Positions 29,648-42,395 are shown, counted from the first letter of the stretch. The stretch is DNA of 64,000 nucleotides from Cepaea nemoralis (GCA_014155875.1 JACEFZ010011108.1:358501-422500), one strand, 5' to 3'. Numbers and translations: made by a program. The notes: generated by a model not told the origin, from the letters alone.

Positions 29648-31500
29648 TTGTCTGATCTAGAGATCCTATTTCAGAATGTGGATGATCAATGGGAAATGTT
29701 GAAGAATACAATCAGTTTGGCTGCAGAATCAACTATTCCAAAATTAAAGAAGGTGGGTCGTAAGAAATGGATGACTGAAGAAATTTTACACCTAATGGAA
29801 ACAAGACGACTCAACATAAATAATTCTGCCAAAAATGAAGAAAACCACAGATAAGTTAGAATGTTATGTAAGGAGGCAAAAGAAGCATGGCTTGAGGAAA
29901 AGTGCTTTGAAATTGAAAAACAACACAATAGTCAAAATTCCAAATTAGTGCACAAAAGAATTCAGGAACTTACTAATAAAAGAACAAGTACATCAACAGG
30001 CTGTCTAAAAACTAAAGATGGCGAAAATCATAATAGAAAAAGATCAGATTATAAATGTATGGACTAATTATGTGAAAAACCTTTATGAGGATAACAGAGA
30101 GGAACAGTATATTAGATTTAATAATGAAGGACCACCAATTTTGAAGATGGAGGTTCGAAATATTCTTAAGCATATGAAAGCTGGCAAGGCCCCCGGTGCA
30201 GAAATGATTAAAGCTTTAGAAGAATATGGACTAGATCAAGTCACCAGACTGCTGAACACATTATATGATACTGGAGATATACCTTCTGAATTATGTAACT
30301 CTGTATTTATTGCAGTCCCAAAAGAAATCAGGAGCCTTGGAATGTGATCAACATAGAATAATTAGTATAATGAGTCACATAACAAAGATTTTGCTACGAA
30401 TTATCATGCAAAGAGTGAGGAAGAAATTACAACCTGAAATAGGGGAAGAACAATGTGGGTTTGTAGAAGGAAAGGGTACAGTAAATGCTGTGTATATGCT
30501 GCGAACAGTTATTGAACGTGCTATAGAAGTAAACAAGGATATACATCTTTGCTTTATTGACTACACAAAAGCTTTTGATAGAGTTAGACATGTCAACATG
30601 GTGGATATGCTTGCAGATCTACAAATTGATGGGAAAGACATTAGACTTATAAAAAACATATATTGGAAACAACAAGCTGCCATAAGGATTGATAATGAAG
30701 TGGACAATATCAGCCTATTAAGAGAGGTGTTAGGCAGGGATGTGTAATGTCTCCAGATCTTTTTTCCCTGTACAGCTGAAAATATTTTCAGAAATGTAGA
30801 AGATATAAATGGAATCAGCATTGGAGGACGAAACAGTCAATAACATTAGATATGCAGATGATACAGTATTGATTGCAGACAATGCGCAGGATCTGCAACA
30901 ATTAGTAGATGCGGTTGAGCAGCTGGGGTTAGAATTAAATTGTAAAACGACACAGGTTATGGTCGTCACTATGAAGAACGAAGTGCCACAATGTAATATA
31001 CAAGTAAATGGGAATATTCTTCAACAAGTGAATCGATACAATTGTCTCGGAGCAGTCATAACATCTGATGGGAGATGCCTTGAAGAGATTAGAACACGAA
31101 TCGCCATGGCGAAAGTAGCCTTTAGCAAGATGAAAAACATTCTGACCAATAAAAAGATGTCAATTGAAACGAGAAAAAGAGTGTTGAGGGGATACATAGA
31201 GCCTGTTCTTTTGTATGGATGTGAAATTTGGACAATGTGCAGTCAAGCTGAAAAACATCTGATGGCTGCAGAAATGTGGTTTCTGTGGAAAATGCAAAGA
31301 ATACCATGGACAGATAGAAAATCCAATGACCAAGTACTACAGGAGACAAATGAAACTCATTAATTGATTAGGGAAATTAGACGTAGACAGTCAAAATATT
31401 TTGGACATGTTATGAGAAAAATGGATTGGAGAACTAAGTGACAACTGGCAAGATCGTAGGGAGCAGACCAAGAGGAAGACCGAGAGGAAAATTCCTAAAT
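29648..31500 (+). pseudogene. LINE reverse transcriptase domain, multiply broken
   Basis: Pieces in order: linker (KVGRKKWMTEEIL, 29760), KLVHKRIQELTNKR (29944), MKAGKAPGAEMIKAL (30174), QCGFVEGKGTVNAVYMLR (30451), CFIDYTKAFDRVRH (30550) and the active site IRYADDTVLIADN (30848). The thumb blocks NRYNCLGAVITSDG (31034), LLYGCEIWTMC (31191) and KMQRIPWTDRK (31292) follow, then FGHVMRK (31399). The catalytic YADD is intact. Stops at 29852 and 30065, a frameshift near 30320-30350, another at 30745-30780 and a stop at 31361 break the frame. Order and motifs resemble RTE/BovB relatives. Confidence 0.85.
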
Positions 31501-31621
31501 GGCTTGGCCACATGGCATGGATGAGACAGGAACACTGAGCTGATCCACGACTCTGGTGAGTGAAATGGCTACTCATGACCGCCCACGCTTTCCGGCATGG
31601 CACATGATTGATTGATTGATG

Positions 31622-32048
31622 TTTAAATTAAGCCTGGATCAACGCGCAGTACACAAATGAAAAGGAATGTCAATCAGTGGATGGAAAGATAAAGCGATAT
31701 GTGCCTAATAGTGAAGAACAACATTTGGTACACGCCCAAGCTAGTAATACCGTCTTTACTAATATTAAACATTGCACCCACTTCCATTACGAATATGGAT
31801 ACGCCTTGATTGGTTACCCGATTTGACTCGTACTACTGTAAAACAGGTTTGTTAGCGTGAATCCAATATGTTTTGGTTACAAAAATCAAAGAAATTCCCC
31901 CTCTTTCTGTGATTTCAGTTACCTTTGGGCTATCAAAGACATATTCCTTGGGTGGAAGTAAATATAAGGCGGCAGGAAAAAATGGCATGTCGATGCAATA
32001 CATACTTTTCAAAAACATTTTACGTCAGTGAGGGCAAACAATTGTGTG
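31622..32048. other. Unclassified stretch
   Basis: No gene or recognised repeat. Confidence 0.4.
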
Positions 32049-32318
32049 TGTGTTTTTTTTTTTTGTTGTTGTTTTTTTTCATATCCCTTACAGGACGTTG
32101 CAGTCAACACCAGCATTTTTCAGCTGCTGTTGATGTACTAGGCAAGCTTTACGTTCAGTAGTTCGCCATTGCTTTCTGAACGACCAGCTTCCATACCAAC
32201 ACGTTATAACACAACGCGACTACAGTCTGCTGCACAAATCGATCGCAGCTGAGCTTCGAACGCCTGGTAAGCGACTCACGAACCGCGTCAAATAATTATG
32301 AATGCACTACAGGCCGGC
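32049..32318 (-). mobile_element. SINE family 1, minus-strand copy
   Basis: On the minus strand: head GCCGGCC near 32318, B-box-like GCGTTCGAAGCTC near 32260, and body CAGAAAGCAATGGCGAACTA near 32175. The end is GCTGGTGTTGACTGCAACGT then CCTGTAAGGGATATG, with an A-rich tail (T-run at 32053-32082 on the plus strand). The head differs from the copies at 16767 and 32513, so it may be a subfamily with another tRNA-like head on the same 3' body. Confidence 0.75.
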
Positions 32319-32512
32319 CGGTCCACGCAGTAAACTCCCGCCTTTCTCCTTCAAAAGCTTTTACTGGACTTCACTATGCTAGACTGGCCGTTCCTCCACG
32401 AACCTCCGCCTAACTATTGCGGCAGTTCTAGCCTTACTAATGTATGTCAAATGAAACCATCAGTAGGTAACCACGTCACTCACGGACAATATTGGTGCGG
32501 TATTGTGCAATT

Positions 32513-32766
32513 GCCGGTCTCTCTGCCCGAGGGGTTACAATACTTTCTCCGTAATCCCGTTTGTCACGCAGAGTCTCGTAGCGGGCGAGAACTAGAAGCG
32601 GTTCTACCGCCGCTGGTGACTTGCTAGATAACTGAGCCGGCCGCTCAGAAAGCAATGTCAACTATTGAGCGTAATCTTGCCAAGAAATCAACAGAAAGCT
32701 GAAAGATGCTGCTGTTGAAAGCGATGTCCTGTAAAATATATGCGAATTTTAAAAAAAAAAGAAAAA
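32513..32766 (+). mobile_element. SINE family 1 with ~14-bp target duplication
   Basis: TATTGTGCAATTGC occurs at 32501-32514 and 32767-32780; the last two bases overlap the SINE start GCCGGTCTCTCTG. B-box-like GCGGTTCTACC lies near 32597. The body and end match 16767-17012 closely, including CTCAGAAAGCAATG and GTCCTGTAAAATATATGC followed by an A-rich tail. Confidence 0.88.
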
Positions 32767-32780
32767 TATTGTGCAATTGC

Positions 32781-33429
32781 AAAGTCCAGACGTTGCCAAC
32801 AATGACCACCAGACCGTCTGGCAAGCATGTCAGTCACTGGGCTATACTGACTCTCTCGAGAACCAACAAGTACACATTAGACTGTCAATTTGGTCTGGGC
32901 CGTGATTCGGGGTCGATGAGTCGGTGTCTCTACAGATAAATTGCATTTAGAGGTCGTTTCCCTCTCCCAGGTCTTCAAATTAAGTTAAATCAAAGTAGCC
33001 CCGTGACGCGGAAGCCTGTCAAATATTGGTGAAACTGTCGAGGTGAAAAAAATCCCTGGGATTAGGTCGCAGCAAACAGACATGTGCTGTCAGTTTCCCG
33101 CCAAAGACCTTTATTTACAGTCCCTGCAATCAGAATGACATGATTGAAATGTTTATTCGTGAACTGAGATTGATGTTGGAAAGTTAGGAATTGAGATTTA
33201 TTTCCAGCATGCTGGTTATAGACTGACGTGTTTCTATTTTGACCACAGACATTTCACTGTGAAAAAACGTGCGTTTAAATATTTTAATTAAAATACCGTG
33301 AGCGTAAACTAACATATTTTTCTTTCAGTACTCTGGTTAAAGAAACGTTATTATTAAAGTAGCTTGTACTTGTAATTTAGTGTATTAGTACGTAAGTAAC
33401 AGAGCCCTTTACTTGTCTTATGGGGCACT
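32781..33429. other. Unclassified stretch
   Basis: No gene or recognised repeat. Confidence 0.4.
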
Positions 33430-33686
33430 GGGCATACGTGTCTAGACATATTTTTATAGACCACATGGTACTCGGTGGGTGATGTGGACAGCATCATGCC
33501 TTTACCTCCCAAGAGGTTTCTGTCTACCCAGTTGTAGGCTGGGTCGACCTGGAAGTCCAGGTCGATTTTAACAAATCCTAATCCGCCTCAATGTGAATAG
33601 ACCGCATGACTACCGGGCCGGTAGTCGAGTGTCTAGCCATTGTGAGTGTGGTGGATTTGTAAAATGGAAATTATTGTAAATGTTCC
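33430..33686 (+). repeat. Possible short interspersed element preceding the TTAG array
   Basis: Contains self-complementary phrases (CAGGTCGA/TCGACCTGG region near 33548-33574 and CCGGGCCGG near 33616) and ends directly in the TTAG microsatellite. Such microsatellite tails are common on invertebrate SINEs and LINEs. No second copy in the window, so tentative. Confidence 0.25.
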
Positions 33687-33797
<111 letters not shown>

Positions 33798-34065
33798 CGA
33801 CAGATCATCCTCATTGCACAACGAACCATTCAGTCCACAAATGCTCGGATACCCTCCTCAGCAAATCCCGCAGCGTGTAGCGAGCGACTAATGACACCAG
33901 TTCTGTGTTGGTTTATCAATCTTCTTTGGCTTCCTGCGTAGTGTTCTTGTTTGGCCACCCCTCTTTTAATTTGCTGTTCTCGCAGTCTGGCCATGGTTGT
34001 AAATCCACGTCATCACTTGGTTCTCGCAAAAGTCTTACGTGTCGTAGAGCATTCAGAATGTCAGC

Positions 34066-34491
34066 CTAATCCAGGGCGCGTCCGCCCTCCAAAGTAGCCT
34101 TACCTGAGAGCTTGTCAGCCCGCCCATTTCCTTGTACTCCCGCATGACCTGGCACGAAGATGAAACTAATCTTTGCCAGCCGAGACCGCTCCAGAGACAG
34201 CAACCATTCTCTTCGGATCCACCCCATCTCTATCCTCTTGAGCATGCTCATTGAGTCGCTAAAGAAACATGCCTTAGTGAATGTCTGTGTCTCGAGCCAT
34301 GTTATTGCTTTACCTACTTCCATGACTTCCATAGTCAGGCTACTTGTGGTCTCAGTGAAAGCACCAGAGTCTTCCTTCACAATTCTCCCTCCGGCCTGAG
34401 CCGTAAAGGCCCATGAGCTTCTCACATGTCGGACGACTGGTCCATCTGTGTAAATGACAGCATCACCGTCTAGCGAATTCTCGAAAATCAA
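34066..34491 (-). CDS. LINE RNase H domain
   Basis: 141 codons open on the minus strand. Motifs: VIYTDGPV, the central TMEVMEVGKAITWLE with the second acidic residue, FFSDSMSMLKRIE and VPGHAGVQGNGRADKLSGKA. The catalytic Asp, Glu, Asp and final Asp positions seem present. It would remove RNA from the RNA-DNA hybrid. Separated from the RT part only by a short shift at 34500. Paralogue at 48481-49300. Confidence 0.8.
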   Translation of the reverse strand: MIFENSLDGDAVIYTDGPVVRHVRSSWAFTAQAGGRIVKEDSGAFTETTSSLTMEVMEVGKAITWLETQTFTKACFFSDSMSMLKRIEMGWIRREWLLSLERSRLAKISFIFVPGHAGVQGNGRADKLSGKATLEGGRALD

Positions 34492-34499
34492 CGCTTGTA

Positions 34500-36242
34500 C
34501 TTACGCCTCCACAGCAGCCGGATTTTCTTGTCTGCATTTTCTATCCGGCTGGATGCAAACGGAAAAGAATGTGCAGGAAACTGTTGGCACTTGTACCCAC
34601 TCCTCGCCAGGTTCTAAGTCCTCAAGTGAACACACCTGTTGAAGAATGTCTTTGGCTCGACCCATCCACGACCGTCCTCTTTTTAACCTGCTGCCCTTCA
34701 CCTTTATAATTTCACTATGCAATGGATGTTGTGTGTTTGCGTTAACTCTGAGGTAGGCGCGTGCTCTGCAAATTTGTGTTCTGTCTTCAATGGTTGGAAA
34801 ATCAAGAAGGTAGCGTATCGCCCTGCATGCTGTATCTCTTGTACTTCCAAGAATAATGCGCATAGCTTCATTCTTATCCTTTCCATCTTTTATATCTGCT
34901 TACGGCTGAGAGTCAGTATTGCCATCGCTTACTCAAAAACAGACATGACCAGCCCCTCGTATAAAAGACATTGATGGCGCTGCTCAGTTTGATGCCGCCA
35001 TCACCCGCATCGCAGCCAAACCCCGCTTGGACTTTGTTATCATCTGGTCTATGTGCTCATTATAAGCAAGGCTTCGATCAAACCGTATCCCCAGGTAATT
35101 CATTGTCTGCGTTCTTTCCACCGTCTCTGAACACAGCTTTACAGTTGGTGTTGGAGTGTTGACAATATGATTATTCAACGAGAACCAAGTCACTGTTGCC
35201 TTTGTTGAGTTGACCATTGCCCCAGCTTCAACACACCAAGTACTTATGCGATTGAGTTCGGTTTGTAGTTCTATGGCAACCTGATCTCTATCCTTACCTG
35301 ACGATACACTAAAACACCGTCGGCATATGACAATGTCCTACCAGGTCCAGTGATCTGCTCACTGGTGATTCTCACTGTGTAGGCGTTGAACAGTACCGGA
35401 GATAATGGTGAACTCTGTGGTAGGCCAGGATATATTGTTGTTGGTTCCGAAGTCCAACTGCCACATCTAAAAACTACTTTCCGTTGGAAGAGGGCTGCAG
35501 CGATCCAATTAAGGAGGAATGGACTTACTTTTAGTTCAAGAAGCTGAAACATTAAAAAATCCAATGGTACTCTGTTGTATGCGTTCTCAAGATCAATCGC
35601 TGCAGCAAAGGTTTCAATGCCTGAGTGGAAACCTTCATAGACATCATGGGCAAAGACTGCTGCATTGGTCCAGGTTTCTCTTTTTGGACGGTACCCACCC
35701 AGGGTAGGTGGAAAAACACCTTGCCTCTCTAGCTGGCTTGATATTTTCCTGGCAATCAACTTCTCCAGCAGCTTGCCTATTGTATTCTGCATGGTTATAA
35801 CTCGATATCCCGGAATTTGTGTGTGGTCTTTGCCAGGCTTCGGCAAGGGAATCAGATAGCTGTGTAACCACTCCTCCTTGATGCTAGCACTCCCTATTCT
35901 GTTGTTGTACATGTCTGCTAGTTTCTCTAGCTCGTTATCGGTACACCTATTGATGTCGTCGTATCTTATACCATCAGGCCCTGAAGCGCTGTTGTTTTTT
36001 TATCGTCGAAGCACGGCCTTGATTTCTTTCACTGTCACTGTGTCTTCATCCGAAGTATTCTGGGCCTTGCACCTGTCTGAGGTGACCTCCTTGGCAAGAT
36101 TTCGGCCTCTCATGTCTGTCTGGTTGTTCTGCTCTAGATAGCGTTCAAAGAGGGCTTTGCCCTTTTCCTCGTGAGTGTCACAAAATGCGCCTGGAGAATG
36201 CGACCAGGAGATGCGGGATTGACCAGACACACGAGATCTCAC
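34500..36242 (-). pseudogene. LINE reverse transcriptase with mutated active site
   Basis: VKEIKAVLRR then, after a frameshift in an A-run near 35996, the SASGPDGIRYDDI block. Next, SYLIPLPKPGKD, YRVITMQNTIGKLLEKLI, AAIDLENAYNRVP, GLPQSSPLSPVLFNAY and the active site SYADGVLVY near 35310. The usual YADD is YADG: the second catalytic Asp is Gly, so this copy is dead even apart from its frameshifts. After that come MNYLGIRFDRSLAYNEHI (35095), a frame break, and AIRYLLDFPTIEDR with YLRVNANTQHPLH (34820-34720). RT copies the element RNA at the nicked target. Confidence 0.85.
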
Positions 36243-38286
36243 GGCCTACGACAAAGTTCACGATTTATAGCACCGTTTTAATCAAAGGGAGATAATTCAA
36301 GTAATTTTACCTCTAAGGAAGTGGATGATTACGGCCCATGGATTCTGGGTGATGACACCGGAAGTAGTGTCTTAACTGCGCAATCGCAGCAAGCTAGCTA
36401 GGTGCTGGGAGAACTGATGGTTGTCTGGCCGGCTGGCGAACCTCTGTCTGGCTGCAGTGAATTGAAGAAATTGGTTCCAGTGTCAACATAGTTTGAAGAC
36501 TGTAGACATAATGTTCTCAAGTTGGACTAGGCTCCATGCTTCTAACTGCATTGCCAAACGAAAGGGTAAGAATGCTACCATTCTTGAATCCAAATACCAG
36601 ATGTGCAGATTGCATACCACGACTGTTGCCATAAGTCAAGGGCGAGCCTGTAATTTTCCATAACGGAACTGGCCTGTTTACATGAATAAAATTCCTGGCA
36701 TGTTGCCAACAGTGCATTGCCAAGACAGGAAAAATAATGCAGAACTTGTCTTGCCTGCCAGAAGTTGTTTGTGGAGAAATGGGAGTGGCCTAAATGTTGG
36801 TGATTTGATGGCACTACTGGGCCGCCTTGGAACTCAGACGTAGTCGACAAAACCGGAAGTCGGTGACGGCGTAACTAAAACCCTACCGTGTAATATATCC
36901 TCCGACTCGGTCGGTCAAGACGAATCTCATGGGAATGTCCGCGGTCAAATCGACGGTCATTTGAGCGATCCCGCATGTGTCGAAGTCGCGTCTTTTGGCG
37001 GGGCGACTGCTGGCTTTTTCTTTGCCTTTCTCATGCACTTAGTGTTCAAGGTCTCCTTAACGGACTACCGTCCTAACATATAGTGGGTTCCTGTGAGGAG
37101 AACAACGGGGAGGGGAAAGAGGGACAAGTGATGCTACAGACATGTCTGATAGTTGCAGGGGGAATGAATTGGGAAAAACATGACCACCTGGGAAGAGCGG
37201 GAAGGGGGTTTTGCCAACGGCCCTCCTTCAGGGCCATCTTGCCTATGGGTACTGTAGACCCTCTAACCCTGTATGTCATTAGAAGACTTCCTCTGGGGAA
37301 CTGGGGCACAGACACTCATGACCAATTACCGTGGGTTCACTCTATCCGCAGTCCAGGGAAACATGTTCTGTTCAGCTGCTTTTCAGACCCCAGACCTTAT
37401 TCTTCTCTGACCCTGAGGCACGGCCTGTTATTGAACCACCACCCATCTTAGGGATGTGATTCACTCTCTGAGTACAAAGATACTGTCTATCCCCATATGA
37501 TGAGTCGTGGTCATGTGATTCTCGTCGAGGGTTGACTGTGTCATTTTTCCAGATTCTACCTTCCGGAGAGAAGTGATGGACAGTCAGTAAAACCATCACT
37601 CTGTGCCAGCATCAGCAGTCTGGACAAACCAGTCAACGTGAGGTGATCATACTGCCCACTACCCAGTCAGTCGTCTGTACCCTCAGAATAGGTCCAGGAT
37701 GACTAAACAACCAGTTTCAGATAGAAACAACGTCTGGGCAAGTATACTGTTCGTGTGATTGTCCGGATGTGCCACTCATGACCTATTCGACCACCACTCA
37801 ACTATCGATGATATAAATCCACACTTATTTCAAACGGATGATATTCTTGATAATAAATATAGCCAAAGACTTTAGGCCTTGTAACCAGGAACAATGTTCT
37901 AAGGGAAATTTAGCACTGAACATTGTGCTTTGATAGACTGTAATTCATAAACTGTGCTACTAAAATTGTGCACCTATGAGTGAGGTATCTACCTGATGGA
38001 ATGTGAAGGGGAATTCAGTGTTTCATTTGAACACACGCTCAGCTTCCCAGTGTCATTATCCTAACGGGCTACAATTCGGAGAAGGTGCTGTCTGGTCAAA
38101 GACTGAGGTCCTACATAAAGAAGATAAGTGGCATTACCTTCTTATGTGGAACTCTGACATTAGCATTGTACCATGAATGACCTTCTTCATGTGGCTACCT
38201 CAGCTGACTGTCTTGTAGCAATTGGCACACCAGACAGATCTGCACTACATCCACATTATCTTCACTTCCCTTGTACAATACACTTT
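36243..38286. other. Unclassified stretch
   Basis: No supportable gene. A 122-codon plus-strand frame at 37083-37451 overlaps antisense frames and shows no motif. The segment at 37197-37245 (GAAGGGGGTT ... CCCTCCTTCAGGGCC) resembles the reverse complement of 54730-54775, suggesting a diverged dispersed repeat. Confidence 0.4.
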
Positions 38287-39020
38287 TGTTATTGAGTTTG
38301 TAGATACCGGATCGGTACATACAGAATGGGAATCTGAATCCACCGTTAGAGATAACTGCTGCCTAGTACTAACTACAGGGGACGTCTCTGAATGACAGTG
38401 AACCTCACCATGTTCAATTGAGTGTCTAGCGCACCACTCTAATACCACACAGACAAGACACCCGCATCACGATAGGTCGACTGAGCTAGATACAGCGACA
38501 GAGCCATACACTAAATAACACAGACTATAGACTCTAACAGCAGTAGATATAGTGCATACATAAACAAAGGCTATCGAATGGAAGTGTGAGTGGCCTAACG
38601 ACATTAACGCAGAGCTGGCTCATGTTTGCTCTACAAACACCATGGCCAGGGTCGACTACAAGAGTAGGGCTTACAAATGCCTGCCAGATTATTTTGAATG
38701 GATTTCCTCGTCCTCGTGTGTGACCACACAAGCCAGTCTGGTTCAATCTAGAGGCAGTGGTGACTCCCTGCTCTGGTCCAGTGACGTGGGAGGGCTGTTA
38801 AAGCCCCACTATCGATATATATCTACCTCACTAAGCGTACATCAATCGCTCCTTCGGCCACGGTGTCTTTGTTGAGAGGACCGGGAAACTGACACGCACC
38901 TCTAATTATCAGCTGGTTTTCTGAGCAGCTTCCTCGTCATACCCTAGGGCACTGCGAGGGACGCCGGTATTGGTACATCATCAACATCATGTGTCGCGTC
39001 AGGTTGATCACACATCACAC
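38287..39020 (+). repeat. Left member of a direct-repeat pair
   Basis: Matches 41525-42125 over its length with many small indels: 'cggtacatacagaa', 'gagataactgctgcctag', 'agacacccgcatcac', 'gtgagtggcctaa', 'atcgctccttcggccacggt' and the 'tattggta' end. It has an extra ~95 bp around 38660-38765. No coding content. The pair lies about 3.2 kb apart in the same orientation. Confidence 0.8.
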
Positions 39021-40060
39021 GCTAATTACTTTTGACGATCCCTGTCGAATACTCTGACCCTTAGGGTTAGACACAAATACTAGGACTATTTAAGTACACA
39101 GTCAGTTAAGAAGGGGTTTCATCATGGACTTAACCTTTCAGCGTCAAATGTTACCAGGTATAATGAGTAGAGAGAGGGTTTTTTCTGAACCTGCCTTTCA
39201 ACACACATCCGTGACATTTTTAAAATCAGTCCCTGACAACGATAATACTCATATCTTATGAGTGCCAGGAGGAATATGTCAGTCTGCATACAAATATAAC
39301 ACACCACCTGACATCACCATCAACACTTGAGCTCCATGCGATGCACTACATAGGGGCACAAAAATAAAACTTGCACACACGGCATCCCTTACATTTACAC
39401 TCGCCTACTCGTTAACACGCAAAAAACGGCCGAATAACATGCATCCTATCCACTAGATCACCTGCAACCAGTTGCAGACATCCCTCGCCACTGAAACAAA
39501 TATAATTCCCATGTCTATGCAGGCATAAACCAGTTTTTATTTTCCCGTCTGATTCTGGTAGCACCCGCTTCTGCACCGTTCTCTGGGATGAGTCAGTATT
39601 TCGCAGTTGTCCCACCGGGGGTGGTCCTGCAAATGAGCGTGGGTAGAAAACTACCTGTACATGACAGCACAACAAACACTGCATGGAGAGACATGGCGTC
39701 TGGACTCACTTTCTGTGAGTGGGGATTCGCTAATTCGATCACCATTAATATTAGAAGTGACACAACAATAATTCACTCATGTAATTAATTATTTGTCGCT
39801 TGTCGTGGTATATATATAACGAATGTTTCTCTGTCTGATGATGCCTCACTGGATTACGTTTCCTCCCACTTAACGTCTATTGTTTATTTTCTATGCACAG
39901 CGAGAATACTAGACATCACTGTCATGTCGCCGCTCACACTTAATGTCCATCATTATATCATGCATACCTCGATGAACCACGCTGGTACTTATTAACCCGT
40001 CGTGCTGCTTCCGCATATAAGGAAAGCTTTTCTCGACTTCACGCTGACAGGTACACGTTT
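39021..40060. other. Unclassified stretch between the direct repeats
   Basis: No gene recognised. Confidence 0.4.
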
Positions 40061-40264
40061 GCCATCTGTCACACTTCAATAAGCATGGCGCTGATGTACA
40101 ATGGGAAACATCCCCCCTGCGATGATCGCAGCGTGATGTTATGCCACCATTGGTGGATTGACACAATTGTCATCTGTCACTTCAAACGAACATGGTGAAC
40201 TGATGTACAATAAGGGAAACATCCCCCTCGATGATATCAGATGATGATGCCACCATTGGGGATT
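40061..40264 (+). repeat. Diverged ~107-bp tandem duplication
   Basis: CATCTGTCAC begins the shared text at 40064 and again at 40171. It is followed in both by TGATGTACAAT, GGGAAACATCCCCC, GATGAT and GCCACCATTGG. Small indels separate the units. Confidence 0.75.
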
Positions 40265-40850
40265 GAATATGGATGACCAGCGCTATGCTGCTGGTGGGAC
40301 ACACTGGTGGGATGGATTTATGATGTCCCCTCTTCCAGACAAACAAGGGAAAGGTACTTCTATGGATGGCCCCAGATGTTGGCGCCACTGAAATTAGTCG
40401 CATGAACAGTCCACAACTGTTCTCCCGAAAGAATCAACAGCATTTATCTCTTAGGCAAGCACAGCCCCAGCCTCTATTGATTATAGGCGCGTTCTGCTTT
40501 CCTGCTGTTCATTCATGAAGTCGTCGACTATATCTGTAACTTTGAGCAAAGCTTGATGGTTTCAGTAGGAATATATATGCATATTCCAAACAACTTTATA
40601 GTATAAGTTTGGTGACCTTCGTTGGAGTTTTCGCACTCTTAATTTATACCAGCGGACTCAGACTGAGCGTCCGGCTGGGTGGGAAACTTCGGTTCCCTGA
40701 AGGAATAAGATCACCTTTAATTTCGACGACTTGAGATGTGGTGTAGGTCTGGAGGCTCTTCTCTCAATGTTGTGCTTCTTGGAGACTTGGGAACAAAACC
40801 TGAACCCAGTTAATGTCTTTGGCCAGGGACCTCTCACACCGCCAAGAAGG

Positions 40851-41219
40851 CAGTGGATAAAAAAACATGGAACTACCTACCTAAAAGAATCATTGAAGAC
40901 TGGAACAGACACCAACAAGATAATCTAGAGGCCGCCAAACAACCTAGGCCGAGGCTCGCCACTTGTCACAGGAGGAAGAATATCAAGGACAGGAAGATGT
41001 AATTTCCTATACTTAGGTGCTCAAAGACAAAGAAGCGCAACACTGACTTTTACTGGGCCAGAGAAGAAAAGGACAATAAGAAGAAGTAGAGAAAGAGCAC
41101 TGTATATATTCTCCTCAGTTAACAAGAAAGGGGATAGAATTAGACAGAAGATTCCAGGAGTTCTTTGGGCGGGGATATACTGTTGTATACCCCAGACAAA
41201 AGATTACACTGTTGGACTG
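40851..41219 (+). other. Two overlapping open frames, possible decayed coding region
   Basis: One frame (40851-40999) reads KKTWNYLPKRIIEDWNRH and a basic tail. An overlapping frame is open from 40929 to 41219 (97 codons, no start codon) with GRCNFLYLGAQRQ and IPGVLWAGIYCCIPQTKDY. Both have protein-like composition, and the second could follow the first after a frameshift. I do not recognise the family. It sits between the direct repeats and may be the remnant of that element's gene. Confidence 0.3.
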
Positions 41220-41524
41220 TAACAGGATCAATGAGTTTACACAACAAACTACAGACTAAACAAAACAAATTAAGAACAACAAAATTATATAGACTTTTAT
41301 TGACAGAACTACATGTTCAGTGACAAACAGGCATCCTGACATGTCACACAACTGACATATACAGAAATGGGAACCTATGTTCCCACAGTAGATATCACTG
41401 CTGCCTAACATCGCTATGGATATGACCGAATACCCATCCCCACAAACCAGCAAGGACATGACAACAAAGGGGCCTCAATGTAAACAACAACAACGGTAAC
41501 AGCAGGTATGGACTCTCTATTGTT

Positions 41525-42125
41525 ATCATCTCAGGGCTCATGGACAGTCGGTACATACAGAAATGAGAATCTGAAATCCCACAGTTAGAGATAACTGCTG
41601 CCTAGCACTGACTACAGGGGCGGTCTCTAAATGATAGTGAGACCTCAATCATGTTCAGTTGAGTCGAAGCGCACCCTCAATACCCACACAAGACACCCGC
41701 ATCACATAAGTCGACTGGGACCAGATACAGCGAAGAGCCATAACATAACGAATAACAAAACTATAACCCTAACAGCAGAGATATAGTGGCATAAACAGGT
41801 ATACGAATGGGGATGTGAGTGGCCTAAACAACATTAACCAGAGCTGGGGCTCAAGTTTGTTCTACAAACAACAACCATGGCCAGGGGTCACTACCTAGAG
41901 TCCAGTGACTGGGGAGGGCTGGTTAAAGCCTCCCTATTTGATGGTATCTACATATCTACAGCGATCTACCTAATCGCTCCTTCGGCCACGGTTGTTCTAG
42001 TTGAAGAGAGCGGGAAACAGACATGCACCTCTATTTATCAGCGTGTTCCAGAGCGACTTCCCATCATACCCAGGGGCACTGCAGGGGATGCTGGTATTGG
42101 TAACATCACTATCCTGTGTCGTATC
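41525..42125 (+). repeat. Right member of the direct-repeat pair
   Basis: Partner of 38287-39020. A further partial subcopy precedes it at 41360-41410 (TACAGAAATGGGAACCTATG and ATCACTGCTGCCTAAC), so part of the unit is tandemly repeated. Similarity by eye is about 80-85 percent, too low for a recent LTR pair. Confidence 0.8.
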
Positions 42126-42339
42126 AGGCTGTCACAATATAATTGTTGCATTGTTATCAAAGCTTTATAAAATGTTTGTCTACAGTTATTTATAGGTATT
42201 TATTTATACGTTATAATATATAATGATAACATCTTTAAGGCATTTTTAAAGTTTTCATAAAAATAATACACCTATTTTAAATACGTGAAAATTTTCTGAC
42301 TCATCTTTTTATTTCTCTTCGACATCTACTACAGTCATC

Positions 42340-42395
42340 CCAGCATTTATTGGGTTTTCGTGATATCTTGGTAAGTTTACGTTCAGTAGTTTCAG
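42340..42395 (-). mobile_element. SINE family 1 fragment
   Basis: On the minus strand CTACTGAACGTAAACTTACC ... ATAAATGCTGGG matches the 3' body of the SINEs. Truncated on both sides. Confidence 0.5.

Larger units (their letters stand above)
27500..31621 (+). mobile_element. RTE-like LINE, nearly full-length, split by another LINE
   Basis: Begins with the endonuclease lead LKLATWNVRTLN (27538-27573), is interrupted at 27606 by an inserted LINE (27607-28859), and resumes at 28871. Endonuclease, linker, reverse transcriptase and C-terminal block follow in order, ending in ATTG/TTGA repeats (31605-31621). Several stops and frameshifts make it inactive. Fragments of the same family are at 16513-17268, 23027-23518 and 42396-42651. 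Confidence 0.85.

Noticed and set aside
37083..37451. 122-codon plus-strand gene
   Set aside because: No motif, overlapping antisense frames of similar length, and partial similarity to another non-coding repeat near 54.7 kb.
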